Shown piece by piece: positions 14,100-25,238 of a stretch of DNA of 64,000 nt. Positions within the stretch are counted from its first letter, which is position 1. Each line of letters opens with the position of its first letter. Where the stretch lies: contig WIXG01000012.1 of assembly GCA_009869945.1 (NCBI GenBank), positions 372,001 through 436,000 on the forward strand, in the 5' to 3' direction. The position numbers were made by a program, and so were the translations under genes. The notes under the pieces were generated by a model. It saw only the letters and a program-made list of their open reading frames with translations. It searched no databases and was not told the origin of the DNA. The DNA is from Mesaphorura yosii (lineage: Eukaryota > Arthropoda > Collembola > Poduromorpha > Tullbergiidae).

Positions 14100-15348
14100 G
14101 ATTGACCAGACCACGCACGGATGAGGGCAAGATGTCAAGTCGTAGCGGAAGGTATAACAAATGATGCGCAGATATTCAATTTCCACTCGACCAGGACCAA
14201 AACTCGACCTTTTCAAGAAAAACCTCACCCGTTTGGACGCGAAGAAGAAGGAATGACGAATGACAAGAGATCGTCAATCAAGTTCGGAGAACTGACTCAG
14301 TGATTACAGCGATGGTTTGTCGTACTTATCATCTTCATTGCGATTGCAGTGAATAGTGAATTCGGTGAAAGTTGACGCAAAGGAAAGATAAAATGAGTTG
14401 TTACGAACCCTTGCTTTCTCTCTCTGAGTCTTTCGCCTCTCGCACATTAAATCTCTGGCCCAGGCACGCGATTTGTAAGCGGAACACGGAAGGAGGATCC
14501 TCGTAAATTCGGGATTGGGTAGAAAACTGATGCAAGAATCAAGCAAACGCGTTGAGATATTTTGAGAGTTTTCTCCACCCTCCAAATTAGACGTGCGTGC
14601 GTTCACCCTTCCAGAGCCGAATTCGTACTCTTCCTCTCATGCCTGGTCTTCTACGAGCTTCGCCACAGAATACCGTTTTGTTTCCGTTGTGTCGGAAGTC
14701 TAATTTTTGATAGACATCGAGCTGACATCTTTAACATTCTCAATTAGCGACGAGAATGACCGTTGGACCCTGTGCAAAGCAAAAGCAATTAGCTTGATGA
14801 ATCTCAGGCAAAAAGTAGCACTCTGAACGTAAAATCACTTTATTGGTATCATCATCAGTAATTGAATTATCTCATAATTTATTTTAAAGTTGCATTGCAT
14901 TTGAACCGAATTTGTACGATAATTATTTTGGTTTAATGTATGATTAAACTATTGACTCAACCAGGCACTTGTTGGACGTTCTGTACAACTAAACTGCTAT
15001 TGGGATATGGTTTCATGAGCGATATGAACAAAAATAAACGGACTTCTGCTACACTGTTGCATTGCATATTGCATTAGAAATGATTCCAACTCCAACTCCA
15101 ACCCGCTCAACTCAAATGCTCTGGTATTTGCTTCTGTTCGACTAGCTGGATTCAACAGTCTAGCAAATTGTAAACTGCCTAATTTAATGACCCTGTCCTA
15201 GTTCAGTTCAGTTAGCTCTTAATTCTTAACTCATTTACGCACTCCTTCATCTGTATTGGATTCTTCTGCTGGAGCACAGCATTCATTGGAAGGTACAACC
15301 GAAAATTAGATTAAGAGCGAGGAATTAAAGGCGAGGGATCTTTCCAAA
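14100..15348. other. Intergenic between homeobox gene and PRPF38B
   Basis: About 1.2 kb between two divergent genes. It must contain both promoters; no clear TATA box or further exon was found. Open frames at 14304-14606 and 14562-14747 look accidental. Confidence 0.5.
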
Positions 15349-17242
15349 ATGGACAGTTACGGGTAAGCCTAAGGATGGCGATAATCTTAAGTTAATTGAT
15401 TTTAGTACTATTATTTGGTATTTCTGTAATTTTATTTATCTGCAGGAATGACGAAACTCGAAGAAAACCCAACACTCTGCCAATTCATGGAAATGCAGTA
15501 ACAATGAACCTGAATACTCTGATCCTTACGAACATTACTAATTCGCCTTACTTTAAAACAACGTTGGCTGAATTGACTACCTATCATGAGGTTGTTGATG
15601 AAATTTACTACAAGGTAAGGTAACTAGTCGAATTTTGACCTTGTCGAAATTGTTTGACTATCAGAGATCCGCCGCTGCCCTGATTCGAAAGGAGTTACAA
15701 TCTTGTGTTTATTACGTTAGGTGAAACATTTGGAACCGTGGGAGAAAGGAAGTCGTAGAACGGCTGGCCAAACAGGTAAGTAAGAATAGACTAGCTCACA
15801 TCACTAGTGTTGAAATAATTGAGTCTTATTTTTTGCACTCACTGAATTATTATCTTTTAATTAATGTAGGCATGTGCGGTGGCGTTCGCGGTGTCGGTGC
15901 AGGTAAATATACTGTGGATTAATATTTATTGCTAACAATAGGAACTTAAATTGAAGAATGACTATTTTGGTTATCCTGTTAAGGTGGAATCATAAGCACA
16001 GCATTCTGCCTGTTGTACAAATTATTCACAATGAAATTAACCAGAAAGCAGGTGGTTGGGCTCATGAACCACGGTGATTCACGTAAGTTAAGCAATTTAC
16101 GTACATTCTTACTTCTCTAAGCTTATCCAACAATAAATTATTGTGTTCACAGCCTACATCAGAGGAATTGGATTCATGTATGTCAGGTAAGACTAAAGAC
16201 TACAAGATTTCATTTAGATGATTACGTGTAGTTGACTGTCGACTTTAATCGGAATGGAAATGAAGTCCATGCCATGGATACGCAAGTTGAAATATGTAAT
16301 TTTGTTCATCATTCAATACGCCAATACTGTGAACAGCTTTAATCTACTCATAATTTCAATTGTAGAGAAATATGTTGACATTAACCTAGAAAAACCGTGG
16401 TCGGTGGTTGGTCCCGTCACGTGAGGTTGTGAGTTGACCAGAATACCGTTACCGTGAGTTGACTGAGTTGACAATCTGTTAAACTAGACAGTAACTCGAT
16501 GTCAAAATAACTATTACCTTTTTGAAGCTAACCCGATCGTTGTCTTCTAAATTATGTCAGATTTACACAGCCACCTGGAGATCTTTGGGAATGGTTTGAG
16601 CCGTACATTGACGATGCTGAGGTAACTGCTAGTACTTTACTTTTGGATTGTGAGCTTTTGTAAATTAAGTGTAATTGTATTGCGTACAGGAATTTGAGGT
16701 ACGTGCCGGAGGCGGGCAAATCATTACCATTGGAGAAATGGTCAGATTGTTCCTGACCCGGCTGGATTGGTTCTCTTCGCTGTTTCCGCGTATACCCGTT
16801 CCGATTCAGGTGAGATAATCAATACTCTTAGGAAGAGTTCAATTCCCTAGGCTTCAACTAATAATCTTAATTCTGCTCACAGATTGCCATTGATAAGAAA
16901 TTGGCTGCCCTTCAGCATGCTACATCAATCGATGCCACTCCAAAGAAGACCGAAGATGGTGTTAAGCAAGAACTACCTGCACCTACCACACAACCAGTAA
17001 AATTACGTTCCGATCCCATCGGCACAAGGCCTTCGAGCAGCATGAATAGACGAGAAATTCCACCACCGCGACGATCAAGATCACGCTCAAGATCTCCAGA
17101 CAGAGACAGACGCGACAGGAAGACGGAGCGCTACAACGATCGTGACAGATATCGAGGTAGGAGCCGTTCACGAAGTCCGAGGAGATCTCATGGCCATAGT
17201 TCATCTTCATCTCACCGAGACCGGGAAAGATATAGCCGCTAG
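15349..17242 (+). CDS. Prpf38b: Pre-mRNA-splicing factor 38B
   Basis: PRP38-family spliceosomal protein acting in the nucleus. Nine exons (15349-15362, 15446-15614, 15721-15775, 15870-15902, 15984-16082, 16153-16186, 16561-16621, 16690-16809, 16883-17242) join in phase to 314 residues. The PRP38 domain spans about residues 15-200. It contains stretches that match human PRPF38B closely: TMNLNTLILTNI, YHEVVDEIYYKV, HLEPWEKGSRRTAGQTG, MCGGVRGVGAGG and FSSLFPRIPVP. The tail (about 250-314) is an RS region (RRSRSRSRSPDRDRR, then RSRSRSPRRS), as in the vertebrate protein but shorter. The first coding exon is only 14 bases; its GG|G junction and the downstream LPIHGN match support it. Intron 6 (374 bases) is the longest and holds repeats of gagttgac. 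The gene looks intact. An alternative, PRPF38A, is less likely because of the MNLN...YHEVVDE start. Confidence 0.95.
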
Positions 17243-17587
17243 AAAAAGATGCAATTTAAACCAGACAAGCATGAATGAATGGAAAATGAACATGAGTTTG
17301 TAAATGTACAAATTCGTGTAGAGGAGCGCATGACCACAAAACTTTGAAAAATCTACAGAATTTGTATTCAGTAATTATTGCAAATATATCCAGGTATTAA
17401 TTTTACAAAATCTTGAAACTCGGGCTTACTGACTCATTTTTTCTAATCACATTGAAAAGCTAATTCAGTGCGTCGAACAATGAAGGCATTGTTCGAGTTT
17501 TTCAACCATTTACCACTTGACATAAGAAATAACTCAAAAGAATTCAATCATAAAATTTATCTTCAATAGGAAACTACGGCGATTTCA
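17243..17587 (+). other. PRPF38B 3' region
   Basis: AT-rich sequence following the PRPF38B stop. No canonical AATAAA is evident before the Rad21-like relic begins. Confidence 0.4.
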
Positions 17588-18347
17588 AGAATTTCGGTCT
17601 TAGGAGTATTGAGAATGTGCATCGTCAGAATCATCAAGACGCTGAAATGGTTGAAGTCGAAGCGGCTGTCGATTTTCAAGATGCTAATGTTGGCATGCAA
17701 GAATTCAATGAGGCTTCAGAGCTATATAAAGAAATCGCAACGGCGGAGCTGAATCTGAATAATGGACCATTGGCTGAATGGACTCCAAGCGAGCTGGTGG
17801 ATGCTCGAGTTTTTTTGTTCGGCCAAAGGATGCTTGAGCCGCTCGAACTTTCGTTTGATTCAATTCTGGAAGTGGGAGTGATCAGAGAAATTGACGGTAT
17901 GTGGGCACATTCTCCTCCCACGGGCGAGATTTTTTCAGAGCCCGCTGAGACTGAGGACTTCGGAGAGCATCGGTTGACTCGAGCTCAAGCTATGTCTCCC
18001 GAGGTTAAAATGGAAGTAGAGATTTTCAATGAAATTGACGAACACGAAGACACAGAAGCTACCGATGTGGCGACCGCCAAGCCAAACAAACCGTCGCCAG
18101 CAAAGAGGACAATGAAAAATGGCGACCAGTTCTCGACGCGGTGAAAATGATAACCAACGTGAAGTTCAAAAGTCAGTTGCAGGATGCGTCTGACATCGTA
18201 GAAAAGTTAAAGCTGCATTTAGGCCCACGCCTGCGCCTCTGCTGTCAGAACCACTTCAGCCGCTGGCCGTGGATTTAACTACTCCAGGAGCCGCTCTCTT
18301 TCAAAATGTTCCACCGTTGAAGCAGTCTCTTTGGAAAGGGCTCTGAA
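17588..18347 (+). pseudogene. Cohesin kleisin Rad21-like relic, intron-poor and frameshifted
   Basis: An open frame from about 17588 to 18144 encodes an acidic stretch without recognisable domains. Near 18113-18125 coding resemblance shifts to another frame that reads VLDAVKMITNVKF followed by SQLQDASDIVEKLKL. This parallels the human RAD21 segment VDSVKEL...AQLSDYSDIVTTLDL. Near 18215 it shifts again to a frame with PLLSEPLQPLAVDL and LFQNVPPLKQSLW, comparable to the RAD21 stretch LFSLPAQPLW, and then stops at about 18347. The N-terminal SMC3-binding domain and the C-terminal winged helix are missing. Lack of introns and an AATAAA at 18539-18544 fit a retrocopy. A different reading is a short expressed gene using a splice acceptor near 17587 and a last exon at 18250-18423. 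The RAD21 comparison is from memory. Confidence 0.5.
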
Positions 18348-18876
18348 GAAAACAATCGAATCCTTTAATATCAGTATCAACTCCAAGAGCAAATATTTCT
18401 ATACAAAATTGGCCAAATTCTAGCTTTTGGCAGAAGAGAAATGTGTGAGGATAGGGAGAAATGTAAAAAAATATGATACGGTGAGATTCGCATCAGCGCA
18501 CCCTCAGAAGAATTAGGAACTTTTGTTACATCTTGTTAAATAAAGCTGGCAACAATAAATTGAGCTATGACTTTTGAGATCTTGCGTTTGAGCAATTGAG
18601 TTGCATCGTAGCGTTTGCTGGTTTGCTGCTTGTACCATAAATTAATTCACTTCAAACAATCCTTCACGCATGACTGCATGAGGCTGCACTGGATAAACTT
18701 GCTCTGCCTAAACTCAAACTAGCGACCGGTTTCTCTGGAACACGCATACATGCATTGAATGCATTCTTATTGCGCAGTCGACCTTGTTTTAAATCCACTG
18801 CACCGCTGAGCGAGTCAGAGCGAGCCGGTTGAGCTTGAAACGAAAATTTCCGTGTGTGAACATAAAAATAGACAAC
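18348..18876. other. Intergenic
   Basis: No gene recognised apart from the poly(A) signal at 18539. A frame ending at 18423 could be a terminal exon of the preceding relic if it is spliced. Confidence 0.4.
18539..18544 (+). terminator. Possible poly(A) signal after the Rad21-like relic
   Basis: AATAAA on the plus strand about 190 bases after the last coding-like frame. Confidence 0.4.
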
Positions 18877-19140
18877 ATGATTTTGGGTACGAGACCCCAA
18901 ACATTGTTTTCCGCTTCTTCTAAATTCTGGAAAGTTCATTCTTCCAGTGCAGTGCGACTAAGTCAGTGGCTATCGGTAAACTCCTTTCATCAGCTCCGTA
19001 ATTCAGCCGCCGCTTCTTTGCCATTGCTTTTCGCTCGGACGACTCCAGAAAGTTACGTAATCGGCCAAGGTCGAGTTGCAACTACTGTCGACAGACAATT
19101 CTGGAGCCGGAACTCTTCTGCGCCTGCAGTTGTACATTCG
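18877..19140 (+). CDS. Possible alternative first exon of the first PEBP gene
   Basis: An ATG at 18877 opens 88 codons rich in Ser, Arg, Leu and Ala and poor in acidic residues (for example SASSKFWKVHSSSAVRLS and SLPLLFARTTPES), ending exactly before a strong donor GTAAGCC at phase 0. The next phase-0 acceptor on this strand is exon 2 of the first PEBP gene at 19873. The composition resembles a mitochondrial presequence. Splicing would put this N-terminus on the PEBP domain in place of the secretory one encoded at 19755. It could also be chance, or an exon of an unseen gene. No family match was recognised. Confidence 0.35.
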
Positions 19141-19754
19141 GTAAGCCGATGAAACTTAATAGTCTTGGGTACTTAGCCTTTAGTCGATTTAGCATACCAT
19201 TAGCAGTAGCATATAGCAGTGCAATATCTGCAATTTGTGGTTAAATGGAAAATCACGTGTGCTTTCGCTGTGGTTTCCTGCTCGATGTCTTAGGCCTTCG
19301 TGTACATTCCCCATTGCCATTCTTAACGACATGACCAGTTGCAAGTTAAGCAAATAGAAACTAGAAACTAATTTATGCCGTTACGTGACTAATGTGACAA
19401 GTCGGCACAGCAATTTTTTTCTGTTTATACACATATTTTCTCTTCAAGCAAAAAGATACTGGCAAACAGCAAAAGCCTGACACTTGGCACTTTGGACTTC
19501 GTCCTTTGTGAATGAGACAGAGCGCGCTTCATTACACTAATTGGTTAGTCAAACTGAATGTACAGGTGTGCCACTCCATTAGCATTATCCATTGTGTAAA
19601 GAGACAACTGGGATGACAAGCCAGCAATTTTTTGTGCAAGGCACGACTCAAAGATGTGGCAAGATGTGAAGATTTCAATTCAGTTTCAGCTTAGTTCATT
19701 CCTTGTCAGCAACTGGTCACTGTTTCCACAAATAATTCAGAAACAACTAGCAAG
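19141..19754. other. Upstream region of PEBP gene A
   Basis: No other exon or element recognised. If the first exon at 18877 is used, this is part of its intron. Confidence 0.4.
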
Positions 19755-20614
19755 ATGTTGAATCTTAGGCATTCTTTAATATTACTCTGCTTAATTTACG
19801 TAAGGTTACAATTTTAAATGAGTTTTGGAGTCCTGGATTGAGATTGATTGAGACTTCTCATTTGCATTGCAGATAACCTCCCGAACCTTTGCAACTCGGA
19901 CAGCACCCAACATCGCCTCTGTAATGGAACAGAACGGAATTGTGCCGGACATCATTGATCAGGCTCCGAAGGGACTGCTTGAAGCAAAATATGATAGTGG
20001 AGTAACTGCGAAGGAAGGAAATGTACTCACACCTACTCAAGTCAAAGACGTGCCACTGGTCACTTGGGATGCTGACCCGAACAAATTCTACACGCTGCTG
20101 ATGACCGGTAGGATTCATCCATCATCTCATGCCAGGAATTCCTAAAGATAAAACGTTATTGATTTTATATGTAGATCCGGATGCACCAAGCCGAAAGAAC
20201 CCAATCTATCGCGAGTGGCATCACTGGCTCGTTGTAAATATTCCTGGAAACAAAGTAGATGCAGGTGAAACTCTCTCTGAGTACGTCGGCTCTGGGCCAC
20301 CTCCAGGTTAGTTGTAACTGACAAAATTCCAGAACCCCAGGCAGGCTTATTAACGCATGTTTTCTTTGTTTCCTTCTCCAGATACCGGCCTCCATCGCTA
20401 CGTCTTCCTCGTTTGGGAGCAGTCCGGAAATTTGACCTTCAACGAGGCCCGACTCACAAACACGTCCGGAGACCATCGTGGAAAATTCTCGACCCGCGAT
20501 TTTGTAGCCAAGTACAGCCTCGGCACACCAATCGCTGGAAACTTCTACCAAGCTGAGTTTGACGACTACGTCCCAAAGTTGTATGATCAACTCGCTGGAA
20601 AAGGAAAGGCCTAA
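19755..20614 (+). CDS. PEBP gene A: secreted phosphatidylethanolamine-binding protein
   Basis: PEBPs bind phospholipid headgroups in a small pocket; secreted members include nematode Ov-16-type antigens. Four exons (19755-19799, 19873-20107, 20175-20306, 20382-20614) give 214 residues. A signal peptide begins [15 protein letters not shown]. The domain keeps every classic pocket element: DPDAP at 94-98, REWHHW at 106-111 and LHRY at 141-144, plus GSGPP and GDHRGKF. It is the most canonical copy of the array and the closest to vertebrate PEBP1. The 132-base third exon with phase-1 borders recurs in copies D to G. A second first exon upstream (18877) may add another targeting sequence. Confidence 0.93.
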
Positions 20615-21152
20615 ACTACGAATCAGTGCAAAGTAAAGACAAGCGGGAACCATGAAGGAAGCTCAACGCAAGAGAAGATATGGAAACTGAAAATGATTTT
20701 TCACTTATGCATCCATAGATCACAATTTGCTAAGTTCTGAAAATCAGTTAGTATTTCGTGTTACGTATGCATTAAGTTCTAATCGAAAAGTGTGCCACTT
20801 TAATTGTTTGTCATTGGCTAGAACAGGAGTAAATGAAAGTCATATCTTGTTTCTTCTTTGTGCAAGTTTTGGGCTGTTGTTTACTGTGTTATATGTTTAC
20901 GTCGGAAATAAGGTCATTACAAAATAAATGGGTAAATAGGAGCCGAATTTAACTCATAAATCGTTCGTGAGTCATCCCGTTAGAAGCGACTATAAAATAA
21001 AAGCTGTACGTACCTTCAAATTGAATCCCTCAAACGGCAGCGAGTTCTCATCTCTCACAGCAAATTAGCAAATATACGCAAGCAGCTCACACTCGCCATA
21101 AACTCTCTGTTCTCTGTTTCAGTTTATCATAAATTCCAGGTCAGACGTATAA
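20615..21152. other. Spacer between PEBP A and the PEBP pseudogene
   Basis: Contains a TATA box (20991-20997) and no other exon. Confidence 0.5.
20991..20997 (+). promoter_or_regulatory. TATA box upstream of the PEBP pseudogene
   Basis: TATAAAA about 160 bases before the relic's ATG, suggesting that a promoter came with the copy by segmental duplication. Confidence 0.45.
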
Positions 21153-21538
21153 ATGGAAAAATCCGTTCAAATGAAGGCAGGACTTATATTTTTCTTAACT
21201 TTTCGCACCCTTTTCACCCAAACCGTGGATCCTAGGTCCGGGATCTAGAATGGAGGCCGAAAACGTCGGGGCTGGAGAGGCTCTGACCGAATACGTCCCA
21301 TCCGGATCTCCACAGGGATCGCACCTGCATCACTACGTTCTCCTGGTTTACGAGCAACCCAATAAGATAAAGTTCAAAGAATAAAAAGATCTCCGTCCAC
21401 GACTGTCGTCGTGGACCAAATTTCAACAGTCGCAAGTTCGCAACCAAGTACAAGCTCGGACATCCGATCATCGGCAACTTCTTTCAGGCACAATGGGATT
21501 CGTACTTTCCAAAGGTGTACGAACAATTGAAAGTATGA
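21153..21538 (+). pseudogene. PEBP pseudogene between copies A and B
   Basis: It starts with a signal-peptide-like stretch (MKAGLIFFLTFRTLFTQT) that hits a TAG at about 21247. PEBP sequence then resumes with NVGAGEALTEYVPSGSPQG and HLHHYVLLVYEQ and meets TAA at about 21384. A third piece in another frame reads FATKYKLGHPIIGNFFQAQ and ends at 21538. The first half of the domain, including DPDAP and the residue-86 region, is gone. The intron that other copies place between PP.G and LHRY is absent here. LHRY has become LHHY. This is a dead gene. Confidence 0.85.
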
Positions 21539-22023
21539 ACATGATTTTGTCATCGTAATTGTAGGTCGGGATCAAATCAAGGTTACGTGTGAACGTACGT
21601 AAAATATAAGAGGAAATGCGCATATAAATGAATTTTGTGTGAGCTGAAGAATAGTTCAACGTATTTGATGGAATAAAATTCTATTGTTAGTTTTCACTCG
21701 TGCCTTTTCTCTCTTGTGGTTTATTGTGTCATGATTCCAGATTTCTATTGCTCGTCCCATGATTAAAACAATGCCTGACTGGCCGCCTGGATTATGTCAA
21801 TATTGCTTAGTTCAATAAGTTTAGCTGAACCGTGTAATTATTTTTTTTCGTGCATATAATTCTGGCTGTGCGTCATGTGATTCATTTCGCGAAATTATCG
21901 CCAACATAAAATCAGCTTAAAGCATTGACAATCAATCTATCCAATCTAGTCCAACTCTGGCGTTGCCCCGCGCAAAGACCGCGTCCGCGACTACGACGAA
22001 AGATCCGAGATTGCAAACTGATA
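21539..22023. other. Spacer before PEBP B
   Basis: A poly(A)-like AATAAA follows the relic near 21672. Nothing else recognised. Confidence 0.4.
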
Positions 22024-22809
22024 ATGGATATTATGCGCCTTGCTTGTGGAATTCCTCTCCTCCATGTAAGATCTCAATTCGAGCTTAATTCATGCACTGC
22101 GAGGCATAAGAAATGGCTGACGTAATGTGATTGTGTTCGATTTTTGTCAGATTCTTGTTGTGATCTGCATCTGCGGCCAGGCGACCGCCAAATCTGCCTT
22201 CGAGGAGGCTGGCATTGTTCCTGAACTGTTCGACCACGCTCCTGCAGGCAATATTGAAATCGTGTACCCGACTGGAGACAAGATTGAAGCTGGAAATGTG
22301 CTCTCTCCACATAAAGTAAAGACCCAACCAATGACTGTCACATGGCCAGCTGATCCCAACAAATTTTACACGCTGCTCTTTATCGGCAAGTATTTCGAAG
22401 GGAATGACGCAACTGCCGCCAGTCTTTCAGGTTGATTCAGTGCAAAATTGTAATCTTTCCAGATCCTGACGCGCCAAGCCGGGACTCGCCGATGTTGAGT
22501 GAAATCAAGCACTGGCTCGTCGTGAATATTCCAGGAAACGACTGGCAGCACGGGGAATTGATGTCTCGGTATGCCGGCGCCGCTCCACCCGAGGGGAGCG
22601 GTCTGCATCGTTACATCTTCCTGGTGTACGAGCAGTCGAGCGGAAAACTGACTTTTGACGAGACCAGAGACACAGACGTGATAGACCCCATGACACGAAT
22701 CTATTTCTCATCAAAGGATTTCGCTGAAAAGTACGGACTTGGAGAACCTATTGCCTGCAATTTCTTCCAGGCCGAATTTGACGGGTTCTTGGATCCGTTC
22801 AGTTTGTGA
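22024..22809 (+). CDS. PEBP gene B: secreted PEBP-family protein with a GC-AG intron
   Basis: Three exons (22024-22065, 22151-22385, 22463-22809) give 207 residues. The signal peptide starts MDIMRLACGIPLLH and continues ILVVICICGQATA. The pocket keeps DPDAP, the His equivalent to PEBP1 His86 (SEIKHWLVV) and LHRY. The second intron starts GCAAGT instead of GT: only this boundary preserves DPDAP, because the nearby GT (AAGTATTT) would give a stop in the next exon. The intron between PPEG and SGLHRY is missing, as in gene C. The C-terminus is short, ending FLDPFSL. Secreted lipid or small-ligand binding is the likely role. Confidence 0.9.
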
Positions 22810-23383
22810 AGGGCAAGAAACGCGTTGGACGCAACTTCAAGGACGTAGTAAATGTTTACACAATTAAATTACCTCTGATTTCTGTTTGTCCTTTATCCGC
22901 AAAAGGCCGCGCATCAAGTCCAGTTATTTGCTCAACTTAATGGCTTGGTGGAATTAACTAGAGTCATTTAAGTAAATTGAAATCGTTGAGAATTCTTCCA
23001 AGAATCGTCTTTTTTGTCAACTTTAACTTGTTTTCAACTGTCACGATTTGCATTCCATGACGTTTTAAGTTTCAAGCTTCTTTGGAATTCAAAATCACGC
23101 GACTCTTTGCTGATTACAAACTCACATCATTCGTTATGCAATGTAGCTTGTCTGGACTACAAATTGACAAATTGTCCGTATTTGTCACTGAAATGGATAG
23201 TGGTCACGGTGCAAAAAATGGCACAGTGCAAAGTGCATAATGAAAAGATCTGACAACGACGAACTACTGCTTGGTATAAAAGGAGAAGGGTCGATGCCGT
23301 GAAATTCATTGCTATTTCATTACTTTACTCGCAGCAAAGAAAAAGTTCACGTTTACGCTACTGACTACCGTAACCGTTTCAGA
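22810..23383. other. Spacer with promoter of PEBP C
   Basis: Apart from the TATA box at 23275, no feature seen. Confidence 0.5.
23275..23282 (+). promoter_or_regulatory. TATA box of PEBP C
   Basis: TATAAAAG 102 bases before the start codon, at a proper distance for a short 5' leader. Confidence 0.65.
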
Positions 23384-24110
23384 ATGGGTGCCAAACTCCA
23401 AGGCTTTGCTTTAGCTCTGTACACCGTCGTTGTCTTCGTCGTCGTCCACGGTCAAGGGACTCCATTTGAAAAGGACGGTTTGGTTCCTGACATTCTGGAC
23501 GCTCCTCCGAAGGGAATGCTCCAGGTCACGTATCCGTCAGGAGTCTCGGTTCAGGACGGAGGTGAATTGACTCCGAAGCAAGTGAAGCAGCAACCCGACG
23601 TGATTTGGGACGCGGATCCGGACAAATTCTACACACTGCTCATGAGCGGTGAGTCGTACTAATGAGTTTTAGTCAACATTTTACTAATTGCCTTCACATT
23701 TTTAAGATCCCGACGCTCCCAGCCGAAAGTTGCCCGCTCTTCGTGAGATCAGGCACTGGCTCGTGGTCAACATTCCAGGAAACAACGTGGCTGAAGGAGA
23801 GGTCATTTCATCGTACATGGGATCCGGTCCTCCGGCGGGCACGGGTCTACATCGCTACGCCTTTCTTGTCTTCGAGCAGCCAGCAGGATCCGGCAAATTG
23901 ACATTCGATGACGAAGTGCGTGACCTGACCGCAACGAATCCACAGAGCCGCGCCTCGTTTTCCACCAAAGCCTTCACCACCAAATATAATCTGGGCTCGC
24001 CAATAGCGGGCAACTTCTTCCAGGCAAAGTGGGACGAGAGCGTTCCACCACCGAGTAAAGCACTGCTTGACTTCATCAAAGCGAAAGGGATTGATTTGTC
24101 AGCGTTGTGA
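23384..24110 (+). CDS. PEBP gene C: secreted PEBP-family protein
   Basis: Two exons (23384-23648, 23707-24110) give 222 residues. Signal peptide MGAKLQGFALALYTV followed by VVFVVVHGQG. It lacks both the intron that splits the signal peptide in A, B and E to G and the intron before LHRY. Pocket: DPDAP, REIRHWLVV (His86 equivalent kept) and LHRY. The domain ends with GNFFQAKWDESVP and a short tail. AATAAA lies at 24174-24179. The gene looks intact and has a good TATA box. Confidence 0.92.
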
Positions 24111-24173
24111 TAACCCATGTCAATCATTGTCTGTATTTCTTTGTGACTCATGAACATTTGATCATGTACACGA

Positions 24174-24179
24174 ATAAAA
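24174..24179 (+). terminator. Poly(A) signal of PEBP C
   Basis: AATAAA 64 bases after the stop codon. Confidence 0.6.
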
Positions 24180-24406
24180 TATCAGCACAGAGCCCATTTC
24201 ATGTGAGATTCACGACAAGTTTTATACCACAGGTAACAAGCACGTTAATTTGAAGGTCGAGCAAAAAACTTGCTCTAATGATTCACTTCTCTTGCGACGA
24301 CACTAAATTAGTTTCTTAACAATTCATTTCTCATCCAGCATTCAATCACTTCACGAAAAATCTGAATTCCAGTAACTCTTGTCAACTTTGTTAGCTCCAG
24401 TTCAAG

Positions 24407-25238
24407 ATGCAAGCAAGGCATTTTGTCCTTCGAGTCTGTCTTTCCCTTTGCCTGTGCTTCGTCTTTGTCAGCTCAGTCCAGGCCCAAGCGAAGGCGAGTA
24501 ACGAAACTCCTTCATCGCTGTTTGAAGTATCCGAGGTCGTCCCCGACGTCATTGACAAAGCACCCAACACGGTGCTTGAGGTTTTGTACAGATATAAGCC
24601 TCTAACGTTGGGCCAGGAGCTGACACCCGAAGAGGCGACCGATCAGCCGGAAGTGAATTGGGATGCTGATCCCGACAAATTATACACACTGACTATGATC
24701 CGTAAGCTGACCGTCGGCCAATCTCCATTTCTAAACGTAATTTCTGAGTTTCTAATTCTTGTCTTCAATCAATAAAGATCCCGACGCACCAGTGAGAACG
24801 ACTCCCAGGCTTCGAGAGATCAGGCTTTGGCTCGTCGTAAACATCCCCGGAAAGAATGTCAGTGCAGGAGAAGTGATTTCCGCCTATACTCGACCAGTTC
24901 CAACAGAAGGTTTGTCGTTTTAACTTTCTGCAGACGCCAATTGAATTCAACAGTCATTAACTCCCGTCTTGTATGCAGGTACCGGCCTCCATCGATATGT
25001 CATTCTGCTGTTTCGTCAGCCAGAAAAGTTGGAGTTTGACGAACCGAGAGCACTTTCTCTGACTGACTTCACAGGACGCCTTAGAGTCTCGACCAAAGCC
25101 TTTGCCAAGAAGTACCAACTCGGCGACCCGATTGCTGGCACTTTCTTCGAAGCGCAGTGGGACGAAACCGTCCCAAGGCTGTACGAACAGCTGGCCGAGC
25201 TCAGGACGGCTGGGGTCGACTTATCACGATCCCAGTAA
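24407..25238 (+). CDS. PEBP gene D: divergent secreted PEBP-family protein
   Basis: Three exons (24407-24701, 24778-24909, 24979-25238) give 228 residues. Signal peptide MQARHFVLRVCLSLCL continues CFVFVSSVQAQA. D, E and F are close relatives sharing SLFEVSEV.PDV. The pocket has changed: the first Asp of DPDAP is His (IHPDAP) and the usual WHH before the WLVV strand reads IRL, so the His86 equivalent is lost. LHRY is kept. Ligand preference has probably shifted or binding has been lost (inference). The signal-peptide intron is absent in this copy. A CAAAAAACTTG element lies about 145 bases upstream. Confidence 0.9.

Noticed and set aside
17617-18144. Intact 175-residue novel gene
   Set aside because: The first codon of the frame is GTG, and coding resemblance continues in two other frames downstream, which fits a broken Rad21-like copy better.
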